The notes beneath the pieces are model-generated. The model made no database searches and had not been told where the DNA came from. It was given only the letters and a program-made list of their open reading frames with translations. A program made the position numbers and the translations under genes. Source: Elusimicrobiota bacterium (GTDB lineage: Bacteria; Elusimicrobiota; Elusimicrobia; UBA1565; UBA9628). From it: DNA of 64,000 nt. Positions 1 through 10,140 of the stretch are shown here, piece after piece. The stretch is from the NCBI GenBank assembly GCA_016212855.1, contig JACRDP010000029.1, forward strand, positions 62,001 to 126,000. The letters run 5' to 3'. Numbering within the stretch: the first letter of the stretch is position 1; the number at the start of each line of letters is the position of its first letter.

Positions 1-417
1 ATCGAGCGCGCCGGACGCCGCGTAATACGCGGCGGGCGCGGTCAGGCACAGGGTCACGACGCCGGAAGCTTCGTTGAGCGCGTCGAAGCGGCGGCCGGCC
101 CGGGTGGCCGCCAGGTTCGCGGCCAGCATCGCGCCGGCGGGGATGGCGAAGAACAGAAGATTCGGGCGTCCCATCAGCGCGATGAGCGGCAGGAAGCCGG
201 CCGTCGCCGACGCGGCATACAAAGCCAGCCAGCGCAGGGCCCGGCGGTCGTCGCGGCTCGCGAGCAAAGCTTGAAGCGGAGTGCGCAGGAGGAACGCCGC
301 CAGCGCGCCGAGCGCGAACAGGCCGGCCGCGGCCGGGGAGAACCCGGGCGCGGCGGAGAATCCGATCAGAAGCGGCGCCAGGACGATGGCCCAGGCGCCG
401 TGTTCGCGGGGGAGCAT
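1..417 (-). CDS. YwiC-like membrane protein (partial, C-terminus outside window)
   Basis: Reading the minus strand from an ATG at 417 gives an open frame to the window edge that begins MLPREHGAWAIVLAPLLIG and continues as hydrophobic stretches (139 codons visible). The PREHGAWA opening followed by membrane segments is typical of the YwiC-like family of small inner-membrane proteins. In Bacillus subtilis ywiC lies in the narK-fnr-narGHI nitrate-respiration locus, which fits this nitrate-respiring island, but the biochemical role is unknown. It is absent from the ORF track only because its stop codon lies outside the window. The start codon lies about 2 nt downstream of the predicted transcription start of a sigma-54-type promoter, so the mRNA would be leaderless. 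It is divergent from nifJ. Confidence 0.75.
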   Translation of the reverse strand, partial: MLPREHGAWAIVLAPLLIGFSAAPGFSPAAAGLFALGALAAFLLRTPLQALLASRDDRRALRWLALYAASATAGFLPLIALMGRPNLLFFAIPAGAMLAANLAATRAGRRFDALNEASGVVTLCLTAPAAYYAASGALD

Positions 418-428
418 AGCCTTCGGCA

Positions 429-444
429 GGCAACATTCCGGCCA
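429..444 (-). promoter_or_regulatory. sigma-54-type -24/-12 promoter for the ywiC-like gene
   Basis: Minus-strand TGGCCGGAATGTTGCC has GG-N10-GC spacing and a TTGC -12 element. There are 12 nt between the -12 GC and the ATG at 417. It lies back-to-back with the nifJ promoter, forming a near-palindrome AGGCAAC...GTTGCCT. Confidence 0.75.
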
Positions 445-447
445 TGC

Positions 448-463
448 TGGCCGCTTTGTTGCC
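448..463 (+). promoter_or_regulatory. sigma-54-type -24/-12 promoter for nifJ
   Basis: TGGCCGCTTTGTTGCC, with GG and GC separated by exactly 10 nt. Sixteen nt separate the -12 GC from the nifJ ATG, leaving a leader of about 5 nt and no room for a Shine-Dalgarno sequence. Confidence 0.75.
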
Positions 464-478
464 TGGCCGAGAGAGCCT

Positions 479-4024
<3,546 letters not shown>

Positions 4025-4034
4025 GGAAATGACC

Positions 4035-5030
4035 ATGGACTTGACGACGACCTATCTCGGACTCAAGCTGCGCACGCCGCTCGTGTGCTCGGCCAGTCCG
4101 CTCTCGGAGACTTTGGACGGCATCCGCCGCCTGGAGGACGCGGGGGCTTCGGCCGTGGTTCTGAGCTCGCTGTTTGAGGAGCAACTGACGCGCGATCGCG
4201 ACGACCTGCTCGCGCACCTGAGCGCGAACACCGACGCTTTCTCCGAGGCGCAGAGCTTCTTTCCGGCCGTGGAGAATTTTCACTGGGGCCCGGAGAGCTA
4301 CCTGAACCACATCCGCAAGGCCAAGGCGGCGTCGCGTATTCCCATCATCGCCAGCCTCAACGGCACGTCGCTCGGCGGGTGGACGAGCTACGCGCGCGAC
4401 ATTCAAAGCGCCGGCGCGGACGCGCTCGAGCTCAACATCTACTGCATCCCCACCGATCCCGCCGTTCCGGGCTCCGAGGTGGAGCGCGTCCACGTCGATA
4501 TTCTGACCGCCGTGCGCTCGGCGGTGAGCATTCCGGTCGCCGTCAAGCTCGCGCCCTTTTTCAGCAACATGGCGAGCATGGCCAAGAGGCTGGACGATGC
4601 CGGTGCCGGGGCCCTCGTGCTGTTCAACCGCTTCTATCAGCCCGACTTCGACCTGGAGCGGCTCGAGGTGCGCCCCAATCTCCTGCTCAGCACGCCGCAG
4701 GCCCTGCGCCTGCCGCTGCACTGGACGGCGGTTTTGTCGGGTCGCATCAAGGCCGACCTGGCGGCGACGAGCGGCATCCACACCGCGATGGACTCGCTGA
4801 AGCTTCTGATGGCGGGCGCAACCACGACGATGCTGTGCTCGGCGCTTTATAAATTCGGCATCGAGCACATCAAAACGATCGAAGCGGATATCACGCGCTG
4901 GATGACGGAGCGCGAGTACGTCTCAGTCACGCAATTGCGGGGCAGCATGAGCCAGCGCAACTGCGCCGATCCGAGCGCCTTCGAGCGTCAGCAGTACATT
5001 CGAACTTTGACGACTTACAAGGGGCTCTGA
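4035..5030 (+). CDS. Dihydroorotate dehydrogenase-like flavoprotein
   Basis: A 331-residue TIM-barrel flavoprotein related to class 1 dihydroorotate dehydrogenases (MDLTTTYLGLKLRTPLVCSASPL at the N-terminus, an ALELNIYC-type barrel motif, and VAVKLAPFF, where K would be the conserved FMN-site lysine). Members of this PyrD-like group are commonly found next to pyruvate:ferredoxin oxidoreductase, as here, rather than with pyrimidine genes, so a redox or accessory role is more likely than orotate synthesis (inference). ATGs at 4029 and 4035 are both in frame. The GAGGA motif directly after the nifJ stop has better spacing to 4035. It is co-transcribed with nifJ. Confidence 0.85.
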   Translation: MDLTTTYLGLKLRTPLVCSASPLSETLDGIRRLEDAGASAVVLSSLFEEQLTRDRDDLLAHLSANTDAFSEAQSFFPAVENFHWGPESYLNHIRKAKAASRIPIIASLNGTSLGGWTSYARDIQSAGADALELNIYCIPTDPAVPGSEVERVHVDILTAVRSAVSIPVAVKLAPFFSNMASMAKRLDDAGAGALVLFNRFYQPDFDLERLEVRPNLLLSTPQALRLPLHWTAVLSGRIKADLAATSGIHTAMDSLKLLMAGATTTMLCSALYKFGIEHIKTIEADITRWMTEREYVSVTQLRGSMSQRNCADPSAFERQQYIRTLTTYKGL

Positions 5031-5084
5031 GTCGTAATGTTGCACGCGGAATATCGCGGCGCAAGTCTCGTTTGGGGAGGGATT

Positions 5085-5567
5085 ATGCTGGCAAAAGATA
5101 TCATGCGCAAGAAGGTCGTCTCGGTGGAAAGCTGGCTGACCTTGCCGGAGCTGGCGAAGATTTTCGAGGAGAAATGCATCAGCGGCGCGCCGGTGGTCGA
5201 CGAGGTGGGGGCGATCCTCGGAGTCGTGTCCCAGACGGATCTCGTGCGCACGCGCCGCGAGGCGCCGAGCGGAATTCCCTCCTACCACCGGGAGTTCGAC
5301 GATTCGGTCCGCTCAGCCGGCCTTCACATCGAGGAGCTCGATCAAACCCGCGTGGAGCAGATCATGACGCCGGGCGCGATCGCGCTCGACGAGATGACGC
5401 CGGTCGAGAAGGTGGCCAAGGTCATGATCGACAGCCGCATACACCGGGTCCTGATCACCAAGGGGGACAAGCTCGCCGGGATCGTGACGACCATGGACTT
5501 CCTGCGCGCTTTGGTCGCGCTCGCCAAGAAGAAGCCGGCGAAGCGTCAGCGGTCGCCGGTCATATAG
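5085..5567 (+). CDS. CBS-domain pair protein
   Basis: A 160-residue protein made of two CBS domains (MLAKDIMRKKVVSVESWLTL...GAPVVDEVGAILGVVSQTDLVR and VEQIMTPGAIALDEMTPVEKVAKVMIDSRIHRVLITKGDKLAGIVTTMDFLRAL). Such pairs bind adenosine nucleotides and act as small energy sensors, but the target is unknown. ATG 5085 is chosen because GGGGAGG lies 5 nt upstream; the track start at 5037 has no such signal. It is related to the CBS protein at 37403. The end overlaps the convergent hemerythrin-like gene by 22 nt. A degenerate sigma-54-like sequence (GAGTCGTAATGTTGC) precedes it but lacks the second G of the -24 GG. Confidence 0.85.
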   Translation: MLAKDIMRKKVVSVESWLTLPELAKIFEEKCISGAPVVDEVGAILGVVSQTDLVRTRREAPSGIPSYHREFDDSVRSAGLHIEELDQTRVEQIMTPGAIALDEMTPVEKVAKVMIDSRIHRVLITKGDKLAGIVTTMDFLRALVALAKKKPAKRQRSPVI

Positions 5568-6070
5568 TCGTTGATCGCGGCCCAGTAGAGGTCGATTTCC
5601 CGCGTCATCAGCCGGAGCTGGACGCTGGCCTGACGCGAGAGGCGGTGCAAGGTCGAACGCCCGGCGACGGCGTTGAAGGTCGGCCAGAGCTTGCGCTCCT
5701 CGTCCGTGAAGTGAAGGCGCAGCAGGCGCGCCAGACGCACGGCCGCCGCGCGCAGGGCGACCCCGTCGCCGTCCGGCTTCTGCGCGAGCAGGTCCCGGGC
5801 CTCTTCACGCAGGCGGGTCAGCACGAAATGCTGGCCTTCGATGAGCCGGCGCGCCCGCTCGCCGTCCGGGGTGCTCATCGCCGGGGCTTCGTCGAAAACC
5901 AGGTGCTCGAGCCGCTCGTGCGCCTCCAGCGCCCGGAGCAGGACGAGCAAGGTGTTGCGCGTCTCGCGGTCGGCCGCGCGCGGGTCGGGATCGACGGCGC
6001 CCCGCTCCAGGCGTCCGATGACGCGCAGCAGAAGCGCGTGCTCTTCGGCCAGCGACGTGAATACGCTCAT
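5546..6070 (-). CDS. Hemerythrin-like domain protein
   Basis: A 174-residue all-alpha protein with hemerythrin HHE-type metal-ligand motifs (EEHALLLRVI, LEAHERLEHLVF, EGQHFVLTRL, RLHFTDEERKLWP). Family members bind a non-haem di-iron centre and sense or store O2, NO or iron; which applies here is not visible. The ATG overlaps the stop of the upstream histidine kinase (ATGA), so the two are translationally coupled and may form a gas- or redox-responsive module. The 3' end overlaps the convergent CBS gene by 22 nt. Confidence 0.8.
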   Translation of the reverse strand: MSVFTSLAEEHALLLRVIGRLERGAVDPDPRAADRETRNTLLVLLRALEAHERLEHLVFDEAPAMSTPDGERARRLIEGQHFVLTRLREEARDLLAQKPDGDGVALRAAAVRLARLLRLHFTDEERKLWPTFNAVAGRSTLHRLSRQASVQLRLMTREIDLYWAAINDYMTGDR

Positions 6071-7137
6071 GACGGACCTCCCGGAGCGGCGGACGGCAGA
6101 CGCAAGGTGAAGACGGCCCCGCGCCCTTCATCCGATTCGGCCTCGATCTCGCCGCCCATCGCCCGCATGGCGGCGCGGCAGAAGGTCAGGCCGAGGCCCA
6201 GGCCGTGACGCCGGCCGCCGTTGTCGCCCTGATAATAGCGGTCGAAGATGTGGGGCAGGTCACGGGCCGGGATGCCCGGGCCGTTGTCGGTAACGCGAAT
6301 GAGCACGATATTTTCAAGCAACGAAGCGTCCAGCGAGATCCGTCCGCCCTGCGGCGTGAACTTGAGGGCGTTGCCGAGGATATTGCTTAACGCGCGACGC
6401 AGCAGCTCCGGATCGGCGCGTGCAGTCAGCGTCGGGGGGGCGTTGTAGGTCAACAGCTGCCCGCCTGTGGCGGCCGCGGGCGCGTGCTCCTCGACGACGC
6501 TTCGAATCAGCGCCTCGACGCCGACGGTCCCGGAATGCACGGGCATCGCGCCGTCCTCGAGCCGGTTCGTATCGAGATAGGCGTTGATCAAAGCCTCCAG
6601 ACGGCGGCAGTTCCGCACACCGCCCTCGACGAGCGCCAAATCGTCGGCGGCCAAGGGGTGCCCGGCGCCCATGTCTTCGACGGCGCGCAACGTGCCGAGC
6701 GCGATCGTCAACGGACTGCGGAAGTCGTGGGCGAGCATCTGCCGCCACTCCTCCTTCTGCCTTCCGGCCTCGGCTTGGGCGGTGACGTCTTCGACGAGGA
6801 GAAAATGCCGGTCGTGGCTGGGAAGCCGCACCCGCATGCAGCGCACCCGCAGATCGCGGCCCGTGGGGGCGAAGCGTCCCTTGAACGTCGCCGCGTGAAC
6901 CGGGCCTCGCGGAACGCGCAGAGGACAGTTCGCGGCCTCGTCGCAACTGTGGCCTTCCAGCCCGCCGCAGAGGATGCCGCAGATCGCCTCTTGCGTGAGC
7001 GCGGCGACTTTCGGGCCGAGCAACGTGCCCGCGGCCGCATTGGCGTAGAGAAGCTTCCCGTCCGCGTCGGCCACGCAGACACCGTCCGTCAGACAATCAA
7101 ACAGAGGCTGTAAACCGTCGAGAAAGTCGGTCGCCAT
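6067..7137 (-). CDS. Soluble PAS-domain histidine kinase (cysteine-containing PAS)
   Basis: A 356-residue kinase without membrane segments. An N-terminal PAS domain (LFDCLTDGVCVADADGKLLYAN) carries the cysteine pattern ICGILC...NCPLRVP and DLRVRC. It is followed by a HisKA dimerization domain with the phospho-accepting histidine in MLAHDFRSPLT and a HATPase domain (ILGNALKF, DNGPGIP, GLGLTFC). The start at 7137 is supported by a sigma-54-type promoter 12 nt upstream; the track start at 7437 runs into the radical SAM gene. It is a paralogue of the kinase at 31508 and shares its cysteine positions, which suggests redox or metal-cluster sensing (inference). No cognate regulator is adjacent. A hemerythrin-like gene follows with ATGA overlap. 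Confidence 0.88.
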   Translation of the reverse strand: MATDFLDGLQPLFDCLTDGVCVADADGKLLYANAAAGTLLGPKVAALTQEAICGILCGGLEGHSCDEAANCPLRVPRGPVHAATFKGRFAPTGRDLRVRCMRVRLPSHDRHFLLVEDVTAQAEAGRQKEEWRQMLAHDFRSPLTIALGTLRAVEDMGAGHPLAADDLALVEGGVRNCRRLEALINAYLDTNRLEDGAMPVHSGTVGVEALIRSVVEEHAPAAATGGQLLTYNAPPTLTARADPELLRRALSNILGNALKFTPQGGRISLDASLLENIVLIRVTDNGPGIPARDLPHIFDRYYQGDNGGRRHGLGLGLTFCRAAMRAMGGEIEAESDEGRGAVFTLRLPSAAPGGPS

Positions 7138-7148
7138 ACCGGCTGTGT

Positions 7149-7164
7149 CGCACCATAAAGGCCA
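7149..7164 (-). promoter_or_regulatory. sigma-54-type promoter for the PAS kinase-hemerythrin operon
   Basis: TGGCCTTTATGGTGCG on the minus strand, GG-N10-GC. The -12 element is GTGC instead of TTGC. Twelve nt separate the -12 GC from the ATG at 7137, implying a leaderless transcript. Confidence 0.65.
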
Positions 7165-7189
7165 ATAGTGACAAGCGCAGGCCGGGCGG

Positions 7190-8128
7190 CTACGAACCGC
7201 TCGGTCTAGTGCGCTGCCGGGCGAGGCCGCGGGAGGCGATGACCTCCTGGGTGCCGCAGGAGCAGTAATACACCGAAAGGGAACGCGTGTGCGCGAGGGC
7301 GAAAAGGAGAAGCTCGAGGGCGGCCACGCCGCTCTCCGCCGTCGGGCGCCAGAGAAGGTGGGGCGAATCGACCTTGAGGGGAACCTGGCCGTCTGAAACG
7401 ACTCGGTCGCGGTTCTCCGCGCAGAGAAACAGCTCATGGATGTTGAGAAAAGGCACGCCCATCGCGTCGAGTTCGAGGACCATGCGTTCGAGCTGCTTCT
7501 TGTGCTCGGGGATGACGGGAATCTCGACGGCGACCTCCTCGAAGATCCAATGGGCGCGGCGCACGGGCTCTAAGTCGTAGCCCCGGGCGGCCAAGTCGAA
7601 GCGGATCGCGTCGAGGCCCGCGCGGCGCAGTTCGAGCAAGGTGAGGTCGTCGGCCCGGTCGCCGTTGGTGTAGAGGTCCACGCGCGGAGGCCGGGGCATG
7701 GCCTTGAGCGCGCGCAATATGGCGAGAACCCGTTCCGGACGCAGCAGCGGCTCGCCGCCGGACAGACCGACGCTGCGCAAGCCGAAGCGCTCGACGATCT
7801 CCGGGGCCTCGGAGGGGTCGGAGATGGGGATGCCGTGGACGACGGTCTCGTCCACACGCGGTTTGTGGTTGAAACAGAAAAAACAGTCGCGCGTGCACAG
7901 GCCGGTGACGAGCAGGTTCGTGCCGCGCCCGGCGAGACAGGAGCGGCAGCCGGGGGGGAGGCGGCGGGTGTACAGCGTCCTCGATTCGAAGTCGCCGTTG
8001 ATGCCGGCTTGGCGAAGGCGCTCGAGTAGGATCTCGATTGTGTTCGCGCGTTCGGGCGCGGGCGCGTCGCCGGGCAAGGGCGTGCGGGCGCGGACCGCCT
8101 TGCGCGCGTGCCAGCTCAGCGGATCCAT
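7190..8128 (-). CDS. Radical SAM protein of unknown function
   Basis: A 312-residue protein with the radical SAM cluster motif CTRDCFFC (CX3CX2C) at about residues 77-84, the GGEPLLRPE SAM-binding segment and a barrel pattern (VDLYTNGD). An additional CRSC motif precedes the cluster and YYCSCG lies near the C-terminus, so a further iron-sulfur or zinc site is possible. The substrate is not recognisable. ATG 8128 is chosen because the upstream part of the long track frame overlaps the SemiSWEET-like gene. It overlaps that gene by 13 nt and appears to be the last gene of the nap-act operon, or of a sub-operon driven by the internal promoter at 8388. Confidence 0.8.
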   Translation of the reverse strand: MDPLSWHARKAVRARTPLPGDAPAPERANTIEILLERLRQAGINGDFESRTLYTRRLPPGCRSCLAGRGTNLLVTGLCTRDCFFCFNHKPRVDETVVHGIPISDPSEAPEIVERFGLRSVGLSGGEPLLRPERVLAILRALKAMPRPPRVDLYTNGDRADDLTLLELRRAGLDAIRFDLAARGYDLEPVRRAHWIFEEVAVEIPVIPEHKKQLERMVLELDAMGVPFLNIHELFLCAENRDRVVSDGQVPLKVDSPHLLWRPTAESGVAALELLLFALAHTRSLSVYYCSCGTQEVIASRGLARQRTRPSGS

Positions 8129-8373
8129 ATTCGAGGGAAGAAGCTGAAGTAGATGTTGGTCAATGCGCCCGCCGTGGTCAGCGCGTTGAGGCTGTAAAAC
8201 ACCGTGTCGCCCCGGGAGTACGCGTAGAGGGTCAGCGCGAAACTGCCCATGGCCGAGAGAGCCAAAAAGGAGCGGTTGACCGCGCAACGTCCGGCGCGGA
8301 TGGTCTCCAGCGATTGGGGAATCCACGCCAGGGCGAAGCAGATCAGACCGACGTAGCCTATCGAGGCGGACAT
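8116..8373 (-). CDS. SemiSWEET / PQ-loop small membrane protein
   Basis: An 85-residue protein with three predicted membrane helices and the PQ-loop signature (FALAWIPQSLETIRAGRC near the N-terminus, then SFALTLYAY and NALTTAGALTNIYFSFF). Length and topology match bacterial SemiSWEET transporters, which dimerise to move small sugars; the substrate here is unknown. The start ATG lies 15 nt after the -12 element of a sigma-54-type site inside the end of the upstream hemerythrin gene. It overlaps the downstream radical SAM gene by 13 nt. Confidence 0.75.
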   Translation of the reverse strand: MSASIGYVGLICFALAWIPQSLETIRAGRCAVNRSFLALSAMGSFALTLYAYSRGDTVFYSLNALTTAGALTNIYFSFFPRIWIR

Positions 8374-8966
8374 GCTCCGGACTGCCGAGCAACATTCCGG
8401 CCCTTTTCCAACGGCGGATATACGGTTTCGAGGCGCGCCACAAGAGCCTCATAGCCGGCGCGCTTCACCGGACCCATGCGCTCCGCCTCGACGCGCGCGA
8501 AGTCCCTCGTCATCGTCTCCCAGTCCTCTTTCGGAATGGCGTTTAGAGCCATGGGGTAGAGGATGTTGTTCTCCTTGAAGATGTGGTGGGCCAGAAGCTG
8601 GGCGTAGCCCGACGCGGCGCTCATCGCGTCTTCGGCGGCCGAGGGCGAACCCTCTTTGAGACCCTTGGCGGCCAGACGCAAAGCCTGTACGAACTCGCGG
8701 CCTTGGCGGTGCTCGATGAGCATCATTCCCACCGGCCCGCCGTCGCGGGGGAAACCGGCGCGCTCCATGGCGGTGAAGAGATAGTCCTCTTCCTTGCCGT
8801 GATGGGTCTGATCGGCGTAGATCGCGATGAAGTCGAGCGCGGAGTCCAGATCCACGGATTCGACGCGCCCCCCATCGCTGAGACGGCGGCACATGCCTTC
8901 CAGAACGCCGAGCATGCGCAGGATGACCGTGTGATCGTCCATGAGTTCCTGGATCGCTGCTTTCAC
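8358..8966 (-). CDS. Hemerythrin HHE-domain protein
   Basis: A 202-residue protein with four-helix hemerythrin ligand motifs (MDDHTVILRML, ADQTHHGKEEDYLF, IEHRQGREF, LLAHHIFKENNILYP), close to the family consensus for di-iron binding. The role is likely O2, NO or iron handling next to the respiratory complex. The start is GTG 8966 with AAGGAGAG just upstream. It follows actF by 13 nt and is probably the end of the main act operon. Its last 16 nt overlap the SemiSWEET-like gene, and an internal sigma-54-type promoter lies within its 3' end. Confidence 0.85.
   Translation of the reverse strand: MKAAIQELMDDHTVILRMLGVLEGMCRRLSDGGRVESVDLDSALDFIAIYADQTHHGKEEDYLFTAMERAGFPRDGGPVGMMLIEHRQGREFVQALRLAAKGLKEGSPSAAEDAMSAASGYAQLLAHHIFKENNILYPMALNAIPKEDWETMTRDFARVEAERMGPVKRAGYEALVARLETVYPPLEKGRNVARQSGACPPR
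8388..8403 (-). promoter_or_regulatory. internal sigma-54-type promoter for SemiSWEET / radical SAM genes
   Basis: GGGCCGGAATGTTGCT on the minus strand, GG-N10-GC. The core GGCCGGAATGTTGC is identical to the ywiC promoter. It lies within the 3' end of the hemerythrin gene, 15 nt from the ATG at 8373. Confidence 0.6.
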
Positions 8967-8979
8967 ATTCTCTCCTTGC

Positions 8980-10140
8980 TTAACCGTGATGATGAAGGCT
9001 CTCGACTAAATACGGGTCCTTCTCCGGAACCGCCGGCGCCGAGGCGAAAGCCCGGTCGAAGAGAAGGACGAAGACGCCCGCCAGGCCGAGGAAGATGGGC
9101 AGGTCGAGCCAATGAAGCCGGGCCGCGCCCGAGATGGAGGGCATGATCATGACGTACAGATCGAGCCCGCGTCCCAGGCACACCGACACGCATGCCGCGA
9201 TCAAGGTCTTGTCGTCCTTCTTGGACAGGATCCGGATGAGCAGGGCGCTGGGCAGCAGAAAATTCGCCGTAAGGCTCAGCATCTGCACGGCCATCCAACC
9301 GCGGGATGATCGCAGAACGTAGTAGGCGGTCTCTTCGGGGATGTTCGCGTACCAAATCAACAGAAACTGGCAGAACCAGAGATAGGCCCAGAACACGCCG
9401 AAGCCGAACACATACTTGCCCAGGTCGTGGCGATGATGCTCGTTGAACTCCGCGAACAGGCCGCGCCGGTGCAGCAGGACCGTCAGCAGGGCGATGGTCG
9501 CGAGAACATGAACGAACGCGCCGCCGAACATGTACCAGGGGAACATCGTGCTGTACCAGTGCGGTTCAAGGGACATGATCCAGTCGATCGAAGCGAGCGT
9601 GAAGGTGACGCCGAAGACGACCATGAAGGCCGCGGACAACCGCTTGTTTTTGTGCGTGTGCGCGACGCTCCCGTCCACATCCTGCCGTCGCGAGTTCTTG
9701 ATGATGGCTCTTGCGAACGCCATCCACAGCGACAGGATCGCGGCGGCGCGCACGGCCCAGAAGGGCAGATTCAGGTAGCCGGCCTTGGCGTGAAGGATCT
9801 GATCGTGGACGGCGGCCGCATGGTGCGCCCAATGATAGAGCGAGTGCGATCCGAGCAGCAGGACCAGCATGCCCAGCGCTCCTGCGGGGAGATAGGCCGT
9901 CATCGCTTCCGGAACGCGTCGAAACAGCACGGGCCAGCCTGCCCCGACCAGGTTCTGGATGGCGATGAAGACCAGCGCCGTGACGGCGAGCATGAGGAAG
10001 TAAGTATTGCCAAGAAGAAATCCGGCCAGCGCCCGCTGCGGCGCCAGCTTGAGACCGATGAGGAAGGCGGCCGCGCCGAGAACGGCGAGAACCGTGCAGA
10101 CGGACCGGGCCTGGGGGTCCAGGAGTGATCGGCGGGTCAT
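8980..10140 (-). CDS. actF: Alternative complex III subunit ActF (membrane quinone-site subunit)
   Basis: A 386-residue polytopic membrane protein with about ten helices, matching ActF of the alternative complex III (ACIII) quinol:electron-acceptor oxidoreductase (GSHSLYHWAHH, ASIDWIMSLEPHWYSTMFPWYMFGGAF, FWAYLWFCQFLLIWYANIPEE). ActF resembles the NrfD-like ActC and forms part of the membrane core, where quinol oxidation is coupled to charge translocation. The start overlaps the end of the heptahaem gene (ATGA). It is the last of the consecutive act genes. Confidence 0.9.
   Translation of the reverse strand: MTRRSLLDPQARSVCTVLAVLGAAAFLIGLKLAPQRALAGFLLGNTYFLMLAVTALVFIAIQNLVGAGWPVLFRRVPEAMTAYLPAGALGMLVLLLGSHSLYHWAHHAAAVHDQILHAKAGYLNLPFWAVRAAAILSLWMAFARAIIKNSRRQDVDGSVAHTHKNKRLSAAFMVVFGVTFTLASIDWIMSLEPHWYSTMFPWYMFGGAFVHVLATIALLTVLLHRRGLFAEFNEHHRHDLGKYVFGFGVFWAYLWFCQFLLIWYANIPEETAYYVLRSSRGWMAVQMLSLTANFLLPSALLIRILSKKDDKTLIAACVSVCLGRGLDLYVMIMPSISGAARLHWLDLPIFLGLAGVFVLLFDRAFASAPAVPEKDPYLVESLHHHG

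Noticed and set aside
281-478. 66-codon upstream extension of nifJ
   Set aside because: It covers the divergent ywiC-like gene and both promoters and has no PFOR homology.
5029-5046. Sigma-54-like sequence before the first CBS gene (GAGTCGTAATGTTGC)
   Set aside because: The -24 dinucleotide is AG instead of GG, so it falls short of the twelve-site pattern.
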